From: Echiichthys vipera
Lineage: Eukaryota; Chordata; Actinopteri; Perciformes; Trachinidae
DNA length: 64,000 bases
NCBI GenBank assembly: GCA_963691815.1
Contig: OY829667.1
Coordinates: 14,503,418 to 14,567,417, forward strand
Direction of reading: 5' to 3'
The position numbers were made by a program, and so were the translations under genes. Below, one piece after another: positions 50,345 to 62,400 of the stretch; position 1 is the first letter of the stretch; each line of letters starts with the position of its first letter. The notes below the pieces were generated by a model. That model was not told the origin of the DNA, made no database searches, and worked only from the letters and a program-made list of their open reading frames with translations.

Positions 50345-53300
50345 TAGTTTTCTCTACAGCTGTGCAACTTCAGGTATATAAGAGTGGCTTTCAAGTGAGT
50401 TTCTTGTGAAATTCTTTAAAATTCTATAGTACAAAGGACACTGATAAAGTAATAATGTTTTCATGGCACATTTTTGTATTTTTATAGACAAAGTCAAATG
50501 GGAAAGCTAGAACACAAAATTCATATTAATAGTTTATAAGAGTATGATAAAAGAACAGAATGAGTCAGCAAAGAATTGAAAAAAAAATAGTCTTAAAATG
50601 TTGGCACATTAAAGTTATAATCCGAGAGATTTTAATCTAGTTAGTTGTCTGCTAAATTACTATCTACCAAAGAGTGAGTTAAAGTGAGTGTGTCTGGGTC
50701 TACATTCCCTCCAAATACAAATGTGGCGCCATGTTAGTGACACTGCTGACAGTGGTTGGTGTGCAGGCCAAGCTCATCACTGCCAGTTATGCTGCGTTTC
50801 ATCGTGATTGGAAATCAGGAACTTCAAACTTCTGAGTCAGACTTGGAGTAAGGGCAAAGGTGTAATAGTGACTTGTGTGTGTGTGTGAGGTTACAAAAGA
50901 GAAAAAAAAATTAACACACATAGTGACCATGAACGCCACAAGGTGGAGGGATCGCCTTCAATTACATCTTACCGCCAAAGAGGCCGCTAGAAACAACTAT
51001 CTCAATTCTTAGGGATTATGACTTTGAATAAGGTTTTGGTCAGTAGGCAACAACTGAAGAAAATGCTTTTGGTGTTTAAAGGCATATGGATCACAATGAA
51101 CAGGAAAACCTATTGGCTAATGTTCAAAATGAACTTTCACAGGGCATTTCCACCATAGGTGTTGGTGAAGGTCGTCTCAACGCCTTCTATTCATTTGCTA
51201 TGGAGAGCCGGAGAAGCAATCATGCAGTGCATGGTGTGATCCTCATCGTGAGCTTGGATGGGGGTTGCAGTGCATTCAGCGGTATGTAGGGTATTTGCAT
51301 AAAGTTGACTAGACTTCAACTTTATTCAAATGAGTCCATCCAGGGCAATGCGGCTGGCTCGCGAAACTTGGACAAAGCTGTCAAACTAGGCAATGTAGTT
51401 TTAAAATAAAAGATTCAGCAGCAGTATTGCCTATGAGCAGGCTGACATGTTGTTTCCTGTTTGAAACGGAAAGCAGAGACTGCATTTATCCAATCAGGGG
51501 CGCTCCACAGTAGGGTACGTCATCTACTTCCAACAGCCAGTTCCATCAAGCAGCCCATTGAATGGAGCAGAGTGTCCCAGAGAGAGTCCTCAGTGCCTAT
51601 GGTGGAAATGCCCCATCAGGTATTTCAGTACTTTTGATATGAATCAAGACATTAGCCCAGTGCATTTGTTAAGTAACTGAGCGGTTTGCGTCTAAACTCC
51701 AATTTCCCATTACTTCTAGTGGTGGGTTCCCACCACTACATCACTGTCAGTCAGAGCAGAAACAAACAGCTGCATTAAAGAAGAAAGAAATAAGAATGTG
51801 TGTTCCACTTGTGCTATCAAGCCACTTCAGATGAGTCCCAGCAATACTTCTGTTCACAGTCCAAAGCTGACAGTCTGTCCATGTCTGCGTCACTCAGTGT
51901 GAAGTCAAAAAGCCTGGCGTTGTCCTTGATTCTCTCTGGGTTTGACGACTTGGGGAGCACTGGGACGCCCTGCTGCACAGCCCAGCGCAACAGGACCTGG
52001 AGGGGAACAAAAGAAATGAAAACCTAAATGTTTTCCAAGTGTTATGCAAAAAAAAGAATGTTAACTGAACACTGTCAGTGAGGCTGGCGGTGTGTTTACC
52101 TGTGCAGGTGTGCGTTCACAGTTCTGTGCCACCTCCATGATCACAGGGTCAGTGACCAGCTCTCCTTTCCCTAAAGAAGAGTACGCTTGGAAACACACTC
52201 CGTACTCCTCACACACTCTCCTCAGCTCTTTCTGGCACAACCTCGGGTGAAACTCTACCTGAAGAAACAAAAACACACTGTCTGCATTGGCTCTTTCTAT
52301 GACTCAGTGCATACAACTTGTTTTTTCCTCTTTTTATTTTGGCATTTGTGTACTATTATGTTTATTTTATATGTTATCCATCCCTCTTCTCTCTGTTCAC
52401 TGTACCTGTAGCACAGCAGGAGGGATTTTACAGCTCTGCATCAGTTCTCTCATGTGTGCTGGTGTGTAGTTGGACACTCCTATGGCCTTCAGCTTCCCCT
52501 GGACATGCAGCTCCTCCAGTGTGACCCAACTCTGAGCTCGATTGCCTGGAATTAAATATTAACTCGGACCTCATCATCAGTATGACTCAAGTACAGCTAC
52601 ATTATGGAGGAGGAAAGTGAGAAGACAGCTTGAATCTTATCTCTTAATGAGCGGAGCGTTTATTCAGAAAACACTTGATACACCAGGCCAAAGCAAAGAG
52701 TTACTTCACGTGCTTTACATTGATTTTTTTCATTCGTTTACATACATTGCTATGTAAATTGGCACATGAAGGGAAAAATGTAATCTTTACCTGGGTTGCG
52801 TTGGTCAGCCACTACCAGACCCTGTGTGCCAGGCCAGTGGATCAAGTAGAGGTCAATGTAACCCAAGTCCAGCTCAGACAGGCTGCGGAGGGCTCCTTCC
52901 ATCGCCCTCTCACCCTGATCCTTGGGGCCCAGCTTACTGCAGGGATGAGTGAGGGAGAGGGTTGTTAGAATCACACACTATGCCTTTGAGTGTCAAACAG
53001 GACAGTACCTGCATACGGTCTACATTTTTTAATGACATTTTCATCCAAAGCAACTTACAATAAATGCAAACAACCTTGTGGATACAACCCATAAACATCA
53101 CCTGGTTATGAACACGTCCTCTCTGGTTAAACCGTGTTTGGGCAGGAGCTCCTTCAGGGCTCGGCCCAGGTCAGCTTCATTACGGTAGACTGCTGCACTG
53201 TCAAAGGCCCGATAACCAGCAACCAGCGCAGCGTCCACAGCCCGGTAGACATCTTCAGGACCCACCAACTTGTAGGTCCCCAAACCCAAGAGGGGCATCT

Positions 53301-53840
53301 GCACCCCCGTATTTAGCAGGACAGAATGAGTAGAGGACATCTGATCTGTCTTTATGTATCCTGTTTGGACTAGTTGGTCTACGCAACACTGAACAGGAAA
53401 GGTCATAAATATAATGCACAAAAAAAAGGGATGTCAACCATGTATTTAGAGATATTAAACGTTAAAGGTAACAGGAGGGTTAAATATGGATTCCACCGCT
53501 AAAGATAATTCATATTTTCCTCTCACCGTGTGGGCCTTAAGCTGAATTATTTTGAGGAAGAGTTGCATAAACAGGCAACCAGCTGGTGTCGCGTATTCAT
53601 GTGCTTAAAAGAAAGTTACGACTCCAGTTATGAAAGGTACACGTCAAAGTATTTCTAACTTCTCGCTATTTTGACCGTGTTTACAACTGTTTTCTTCCTG
53701 CCACACGTGGTCAGCTGACAGTCATGTGACACTTTGGTCGGTTCTCGCCGTCACCATAGCGACATTGCTCTGACGCCGCTGATTGGAAGAAGGTCTAGCC
53801 AATCAAAGAAGGCCAAACGACCGGAAGGCGGGAATTCGCC
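50345..53840. repeat. tandem duplication unit B (reductase copy 2)
   Basis: The second head-to-tail unit. Intron 3 (52,259-52,405) has the same length, 147 bases, as in unit A and differs at only a few positions. The left flank (51,650-51,770) matches 46,630-46,740 with more differences. Confidence 0.8.
51817..53340 (-). CDS. aldo-keto reductase, copy 2 (distal)
   Basis: Minus-strand exons, 5' to 3': 53,340-53,102, 52,936-52,791, 52,545-52,406, 52,258-52,100 and 51,996-51,817 (stop TGA); 287 residues. Exon lengths 2-5 are identical to copy 1. Catalytic residues are in FDSAAVYRNE (Asp, Tyr), ITSKL (Lys) and LIHWP (His); VEFHPRL and PKSSNPERI are intact, so this copy keeps the family consensus better. 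The start is the MSSTHS methionine; the longer upstream frame lies in the 5' UTR. Intron 1 contains a fragment of a dispersed repeat (tcatccaaagcaacttacaa, about 53,040). Role as for copy 1: NADPH-dependent reduction of aldehydes or ketones; substrate unknown. Confidence 0.9.
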
Positions 53841-53960
53841 CTTGTCCAGCGAATCTCGAACATCCCGAGGCCAAAGCCGTTTACCGTGTCGAGGCGACGA
53901 GTCCGAGGGAAACGGTTGATTGGCCGTCACGGTTTTTAACCATTGTTACCCCGTTGGAGG
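53700..53960. promoter_or_regulatory. divergent promoter region between reductase copy 2 and majin
   Basis: GC-rich with CpGs. CCAAT motifs occur on both strands: ATTGG at 53,782-53,786, CCAAT at 53,799-53,803 and ATTGG at 53,919-53,923; accggaag (ETS-like) is near 53,820. It is 0.4 kb upstream of the reductase start and 0.9 kb upstream of the majin start. Bidirectional use is inference. Confidence 0.45.
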
Positions 53961-54058
53961 GTAGAGTGAGCTTGCTGGGCGATTTACCAATTTCATGCTC
54001 GACATTTATTCCACACATTACGGTAATTTGAAGAGAAACCAAGACAGTTTTTTGTGAG

Positions 54059-54685
54059 TTAAAGGTTGAATATATATATTCATTAAAAGCTATATTTAAA
54101 ATAATAATAACAATAATAATAATAATAATAATGCACCCACGGGGCGTTTTGAGGTGTATAGAATGAAAGTATTGCTTTCCCATAAAATATATATATTTAG
54201 TCTGAATTCATTGTTTGTTTTCTTTAATTTTGACAGGTTTGACAATGACTTTCTGTAATGTTCTGTTTACATTGTAGCAGCCAGAGGTGTGGGCGTTGGG
54301 GTTGCCAGGGTTTTTATTTGTCCCAGCAGTTGAGTGACTGGAGACGGCCAAAAACTAGGGTCAATATAAGATAAAGGAGTTCAACCGCATTAAAACGCAT
54401 GCCCAAATCGCTGTTTCTCCTTGATCTGCAAGCTAACTTTCATGTGTACTTAGTTGTAACAGCTAACGCTAACTGTCAGTCAAACTCCTCTGCAATACTT
54501 GTTTTTATGGTGCGATTTGCCGGAGGGGATGGGTTCAAACAGACTCCGGTCCCCTGTAGGCTACTGGACCGGGTCTGACCAACTTGGCAACCCCGAGTGC
54601 TTTTAATTATACTTTGTTGTTGCGACTACGAAACTTGAGACACTAGACGGCGGTGTTCTGCTCATTCTACATATTCAACCTTTAA
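54059..54685. mobile_element. TTAA-flanked MITE upstream of majin
   Basis: The ends read TTAAAGGTTGAATAT and ATATTCAACCTTTAA, a perfect 15-base inverted repeat that includes TTAA on both sides. TTAA target sites are typical of piggyBac-type transposons. It contains an (AAT)n tract (about 54,095-54,132) and no coding frame. One end of a related copy is at 39,880-39,960. Confidence 0.55.
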
Positions 54686-54803
54686 TTTAAAAGGTTTTAG
54701 TGATGATGTCATGTTGGTAGCCCTCTAAACCAACAGTGCATCAATCATTAAATGAATGTGTTTATTTTTCTGACTTTGTTGCTCAAACCATACAAGGTGA
54801 GCC

Positions 54804-57800
54804 ATGCCGCTGCATGCCTTCTCCTTCCCTTTCCCTGAAACAAGGACCTTCAAAGCTGGTAGTTGTATCTTCAAGTTCAAGATCAGAGCAGGAAGCAGCT
54901 TCAGGCAAGACACACGTTGTGTATAACATCTTCATAGCCTTGTCTTTATACTGAATTTCCATTTTTCCTTCCTCCTTTGTTCTCTCTGTTGGTGAGATCA
55001 AGAAGTATTATATATGAGAGCAGTACAAGACAGCACAGTCTCGCTGTTAAACTGTAGGCTTAAAGGGGAGCAAAGAGAAAGAGAAGACAGTGACTGAATA
55101 AATATACCATCCTAAAACCAAGGATTTAGTGAAAGTAGTGGGCCAGTCATTACATTTGACATTACAGCTCTAGCTGCACGAATCGCAAACTCAATGCATC
55201 ACAGGAAATGAGATTATAACCGAGACAACTCCAAGTACAAATCCTCCAAGACCTAAAACAGCTTGAGGGAAAAGGGAAAGTATTTTGAGACCAAACTGAG
55301 TCAACTTTGGATTAGAGCAACTACAGACTGGAGTGATTCTTTTTGTTTTTCTTGAAAGCAGAGCAAAACAGCAAAATAAAAATAAAAGCTCAAAATCCAT
55401 AAGCCAAACATATATCAGTGAGAGAAAGACTATTGATCGCATCCACTCTTGGCTACTTCTATACTTCCCTGTCCCTTTTTCTCTCCTCTAGATTCAATTC
55501 TGACAGAAATGTTCTTTAATCATAAAAGCATCAGGACAGAGAGGAAACATTGATTTGTTTTTTCTTCTCCATTTTAACTCCATTTTCTTAACACTACCGC
55601 CTATAATGGCTACTGTTCCACCTTCTGACATGTGTTACCTAAGTCTGTCTTGACATTTTGTTTCATCTGCAAAAAAAAGCATGTTAAGCCCCACAGGGTC
55701 CGTCTGCTTTTATTCATGAATAACGTTGTAGATAACTGGAATGCCTTAAAACCAAAGAAGAATCTATTCAACTATTTAAACCTAATTATTCTGGCACTTA
55801 AGACTCAGCAGCACTACAGTGATATATCATCCTACCTTTTTACATTTGTGCTCAACAGTCAAAGCCTTTTAATAAATGTACTGTATCAGCAAAAGGCATT
55901 CCCTGATGTATACAAGGCATTTGAAAGAAGTTTTAAAAAACAGCCAATACAATATAACAACATCTTCTAAGATACGAATGTGTTATAATAGCATATAATA
56001 ATGTGTATAATAATGTATATATCAGCAGAGGAGAGGAGGCTAAGGGAGGAAACTGCTTCAATCAGGAGCTTGAGGTAATTAAGGATAGTGTGCTTACTCG
56101 GCTCTTTACATTTACTCACTGTCATTCACACTATTGTTTATCAAATTCACAGTAAACTGATTAATTCTAAATCCTCACCGTTGCCTTTTCTCTCTTTACC
56201 GCCCTCTCTTACTTTCTCTTCTTCTCTGTTTTCAGGAAATCATCAGAACTGTTCTCGGCAACCTGGACAGTCTCCAACCCTTTTCTAGTGCCCACTTCAA
56301 TGTCTTCCCTTGTATCCTTCACATCCGCATATTCATCCATCAATGTACTGATGTGTCGGCATTCTACCTATCACCTTTTCATCAACACTACTTTTATATC
56401 ATGTGATATTTTGGTAGCAGCAACAGGGTATATGTAACAAGTAAAATTCAGTGTCGAGGTCACTACGGTGTATGCTGATGGTACTGTAGCAGCTGTGTAT
56501 ATTCTCTTTGAATCACTATACTGCAAAATACAGATGAGAGAATACAGCTACTGATCCTCTCCTTGTGATGCATAGAGTGTAGTATTACCTACTCTGTAAA
56601 GTGTCCTGAGATAACTTTTGTTATGATTTGGCACTATAAATAAAATTGAATTGAATTGAATTGAATTGAATTGATGCTTATTCACTAGAAGTCCACTGTA
56701 TTTTGTTAACTGTAACTACCAGATAAGAAGCAGTGGGAGGGAGCGTCTAAGGTGATTTGCAAACGGGGTGAGAGTAAGCTGAGAGCCTACCCGTTCAGTC
56801 TTATCCTCTACCTGGAGAAAAACATGCAGAAAGGTGAGATAAATACACAAGAGCAAAAACTCACAGCTTCTTCAGAAGTATTCACAAAATACATCCCGTA
56901 CTAGCAAGGCATTGCATGTTATCAGAACTGAGACATTCACATTAGTTCACTGTGAACTAGCACTGATTGTGCTTTATCAAGAAAGAGATACTGTATGGTT
57001 CAACAGTTCCAGCGTAAAATCATCCCAGGGTCTTTTTCGGCAAATACAGTCATCAAATAAGCCATTGAGACAATTTTTTTTGATGCAACAACTTTTAACG
57101 AAGATACTACTAGAACATGTTTACATGCTTAAGGGCACACTCACACTGTCCATCAGTACCGTGTCCAAGCACGCTTCACGGCTAAAGTCTAGTTCATTTG
57201 ACCAGTGTGAGTACAACTGTACCGCGCCCAGGCACGGCACGCCTGCCAGCTGTGGCCCAGTTGAGAGAAGTGGGCTTTAGTAAAGCATGGATGCACAAGT
57301 ACGGGCATGAGCGTGCGCATGTGTACAAGCAAAAGCATTGATGGCGGTCCTGATGTCTATTCAAATGTGTCTGCTCCCTGCGGCGGACATTTAAAAAGAT
57401 GCACTGAATGGTTTGCGGTGGTTTGATGCAGAGGTAGAGTGTTTGCTGCGGATTTGGTCAGATGAAATGTTCAGAAACCGACAAAACTAAAAAGAATGGG
57501 GCACGGTACGAGTGGACAGTTAAACAAAACACATCATTTTTCTCATAGTCTGCCTGAATATACCTGTATTGTACTGTTTTAGCGCCTGTCTCTTTAAGAG
57601 ACCCTCCTGAAAAAGACCAGTCTGCTCTGATTGGTCAGTGGTTCTGGGTCTTCCACATCTGCACTCTTTGCGTCTCTATCTCTACCATCATTGCAGTCGA
57701 GGAATGACACTGTCGCAACACTTTCTACCCATAGATATATATGTATACGCATATAATGCTGGTGAGATGGGCATCCGCCACCGCCATCTTGCTTCCGGGT

Positions 57801-59345
57801 TCTGACCCGCTCTAAACGTAGATTGTGTGTCAGAAAAGAAATGCCAAAACTAAGCAACAGGGAACATTATTTCACAGATTAGAAGTTATTTATAATATTT
57901 TACTGTTGAGAACATGTTAAATTTGATACACCACAAGAGGTAGGCCTTATAATCCTTCTTTAAAACTAACAATAAATAAAGTGACTGTCCTGATACTTAA
58001 TGAAGTGAACAGTGATATATCAGCAAGATGCTTAAAATTATGGTCGTCCTTCATATGTCGCTGTATGTGTCTGGGGTTGAACTGCAGTTTATCAAGCAGC
58101 TGGCTCCAAAAGAGTCCCCATAGACCTCCATGTTAATATGCCCAACTCTACAGCAGACATGAACATGTTTCTGGTACAAAAAGATAATTTCTATTCATGA
58201 CAACTATGCAGGGGATTGTTTTTTTTATATAACTTACATGTTTAAATTATATTAAGGTTTAAAGTCACTACACAAGCTAAGGTAATTTGGTATGAAATGT
58301 GTACATTTGTAACCAACCAAACTCCTTGAAATCAGAAATTCATTGTGTAATGATGGTTTTAATTATGAATAGGCCTCCTCCCTCGATACACATACACGCA
58401 TTAGGTGAAAGAGCATTATTAGTTCTGTTAGCACTGGCTGTGTGTCAATTAGAGAACAGACACTGTGGATCTCAGTACGGTAAACATTGTAACAGACACA
58501 CAAAACATACTGTTCTGGCGTGCTGATGTCTCATGTATTTATCTTTCAGAGGAAACAAAGCGAGCAGAGGAGAAGTTGAGCCCAGTGAGTTGTTGTTCTG
58601 TTACTCACACAAAACACAGTGAGAATACAAACAGGCTAGAGAGGACAGAGAGATACAGTATAGTGTACCCAATATTTTGACACATGTGTGCACAGTATAT
58701 ATGAGAATAGAGATAAATATGTACATCTTACAATATAACACTGTGCAATACAATAACACCCCAGTGCCAGACATTACTGTAAAGCTCCGGATTGATTTAG
58801 AATAAATGATATAGTGTCCACCCCATGTCATTTACAGTCTCATGTACAGTACACTATTGCATGTCTTCTAGGAGACAGACATTGTACAGCAGTTCCCCTC
58901 TGTTTCTGAGCCCCAGTCAAAGCGCCGTAAAAGAGATTCACCACTAGAGGAGGCCATACTAAAAGCCTTATCCAAGGATATGGAGGCTGAAAGCAAAGTT
59001 TCTGTGGTTGGGTGAGTGCTTTCGTTATACTGTAGCTTTACTGTAACCTCAACATTTACTCTGTGTGGTGCACTTAACCGTAGAAAGGAACCACGACTAA
59101 ATGTTTAAAAAATCTTTGCAAATAAATGTTTATATTGATCAAAACCTACCCTGTGGTCCCAAAAACGGCCACATATGAACTTTGTAATTATGCTTCTAAT
59201 AAACATAAATTCGTTTGTCATTGCTTATTTTCTTTTGTCCTTTTCAGTGTCAGCAGTATGTATTGTTGTGAGGGTGGTGGTGTGGATAATGTGCCACTGA
59301 AGATGTAAAATCAAGGAGACATCTATTTTGACAACTGCCCTGTTT

Positions 59346-59409
<64 letters not shown>

Positions 59410-62400
59410 CCAGTGATTCCTGCCGTTATGAAACACACTAGAGGCTAACGGGCGCCACCTCAATCACGCTGACAGTCAGATCAGTGGGGCGAAAATTATG
59501 ATTTAAAATGCACTCAGAGCAACCCCCGTGTAGTTTGTGATCACCTTATATAAACAGTACTTTGAGGAACACACTCAGATGCACAAACTGTCTAAACATC
59601 CTGCAACCAACAGGGCCTCAAGCGTCCATTACCAGTTCACAGGAAATCAAGTTTCATTAAGCAATTCTCATTGAATTATATCCACCACATTGACCATTAC
59701 GCTTAGATATCCTTACAAAGGTGCTACACAAGTCTAGCACACGTTTCTATTCTCAGGGGTTTCCCACAGTATTGCTTCACCGCGGATGGCATTCATCGAT
59801 GTGTGTGTGTTTGGTTTGTTTTTGTGTTAAACCTGCTGGAAGAATGGGAAGAGAACAGAATGAGTTTGTCAATGAATCAATGCACAATCACATTTGTCAA
59901 CACCAAGAACCGAACAGAAAATGATTGGGTTTTGATTTAAGTGATTAAAGCCTTTGGAGGCCATGCACCATAAAGCATGACACCAACCAATTTAAATTAA
60001 AAAATAGCGACATTAACAGCCAAGCATTGATTGTCTTTTTGTGGCAATCAACAGACACTATTCCTTTATAAAATGTTATACTATTGTTCTGATACACAAA
60101 CTGTGTAAATGATGTTGTAAATTAAACGCCAGATGAATTTAGACACAAAACTTAATGGCAGAAAGATGGAAAATGAATAGGACTGCATGACCTCTAGGTT
60201 ATTTTAAAGTAAAAAAGGAAGTTCCTTGTGTGTTTTAAAAGGGTGTCTAGCTGTATGTGGCAGCACTGTTAATGTAAAAACTTGGTTGTGTGTAACTTTC
60301 AGCAGGCTCTCTCTGGATCATCCACATACAGAGGGAGAGGTCAAGGAACATCAAGGACATGCTGACAAGGTGATTCTTCAACCACTTCAGTCTTTCACAG
60401 TTTAATTTCACCCCACAGTTGTTTAAAAATTAAATGATTCCAACAATCTGTCTCATCATACCCTTTCGTTTCCTCTCTACCACATATATAAACACACACT
60501 TGTAGCATCTCTGTCTGTATTGTAGCCCCAGGCTAACATTAGCGCAGACAGGTAGGATAACAAGTGTGATTAAGGTTAATAATAGCATGACATCAGACAC
60601 AGAGTGTACGTGTCCCTGTGTAATTGTGTGTATGTGAGAGTGTGTTTCTGCTTATGTGCTTCAGATTGATTAGCAACAAAGTCCCAGAATTACTCTGAGT
60701 CCCGCTCCCTTCTCGTTCACGGCCTTTCATCTCATTAGATCCTGTTTTTTTGCACTTGTCCACTCTTTTTCCCCTCACATTTGTTTCAAGTGGAAAAAAT
60801 GATTTAAACTAACTGTCAGCCCACTCAGTAATTTGTTTTCGGGGAAAGAGGTGCCAATACAAGTCTACAAGCTTTAGGAAGGATTTTGTTTGAACAATGG
60901 ATGTGATCATTACGTTCTGACGGCACAAACGGATGAAAAATATTGAAAATTTTTATGAATGAATTCCATTCAAATTCAAGCTCATTCACACTGAGATAAA
61001 TGGAAGAATCTAACTGGCTGTTAGCTTAGCCCCACCACTCATAGTAATTGTTTCTACACTAATGCTGCCTTCAGATCATAAGAAATTCACCGTTGCAGAG
61101 CATAGTGCAGACCAGAGCCGTAGTGCAGGGAGACGTCATCAAAAATTGGCTGTTATGTTATGTATTCGCATCAAATCTTTGTAGGATATCATACAAAAAC
61201 TTCTACACAAAAATTGGTATGATAATTCACGAAAAGGTTAACTGAAGTTGACGATGACGGACTGGAAGTGGACCGCGATGGTTGCTTTTGGTGTCGGTTT
61301 GGTTAAGGCACCAAAAGTACCATTATCAACACGACTTGGTCAGGATTAGAAAAAAACTTTCTGTTCTAGTGAGGCATGTATGCAGTTTACTGTATGTATA
61401 TATATAATAAGTGGCGGATTCACTACTCAAAATTCATGCTTACAATGGGTCCTCTACTGGACAGAAGTAAATGAAAGTAGACTCAGAGTCAGCAAGTGTC
61501 AGTTTGACTGTCTGAAATGGCAACGATGATGCAGAAAAGACTCATGCTAAAGCCTTCTTGTTCCAGAAAAGAGGCACCATCCATTTCCATGACTCTTCTA
61601 TTGTAGGGTACAGCTACGTAGCCTTAATATTTAAGTACCATATTTTAAAAAGAAAAAGTGTTGCTACAACTAAACTTTGCTTCTTCTAATGTACCCTGTA
61701 ACCTCACATAGTAATGGCTAATCATATACAAAGTCCTTTGCATTTGCTAGTTAACCATGCTAACATTAGCAGGCTACATTGCAGCAGATAAACATTGTTT
61801 TCTTTACACTTTTGCTCCTGTAAAAGACAAACTGTTGCTAAAGCTGCAGCAGTGACAGTTACTTTGATTGGACAATCATTATTTGGTGGGATGGGTCAAT
61901 TCAACTAAACTACTGTAAAAAAAAAATGTATATTCAGTTTTATTTTTACTGTTATTTACATTTCCTTTTAATCCTGTCCCACAGAAAGAATCAGGTGTCA
62001 ACACAGTCAGTGAAAGTGGAACTCCAGGTGAAGTGCATGCTGGGACAATACAGCATGTGGGAGAGGAGGAGGAGGAGGAGGAGGAGGAGGAGGAAGAAAA
62101 TGCCGACTCTGTCTCCGGGACACCTGTGAGGCCAGGGATTTTGAGTCGACTGGTCAGGTTGGTATGACAGCACCTTAAACCTGAGCAGCCCAGTTCAGAG
62201 CAGCCACACGGACAGAAATAAGTATGCTACAAGATAAAGATGAAGGGTGAATCCAACAGCAGATTGGTAAATCGGCACACAGTGAGGGTAAAAGTCATAC
62301 CTTTGGAGATGATGGTGAAGTCATTGTCTTATTTGTAGATTTGATTGACAGGAGAAACAAGAGCTACATGTGCTAGTACATCTGAAGAATAAAGTTGACA

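Noticed and set aside
55632..55970. 112-residue Lys/Asn/Leu-rich frame in majin intron 1
   Set aside because: No domain recognised. It lies between majin exons 1 and 2 and is not joined in phase to either. It could be an old retroelement scrap but there is no clear motif.
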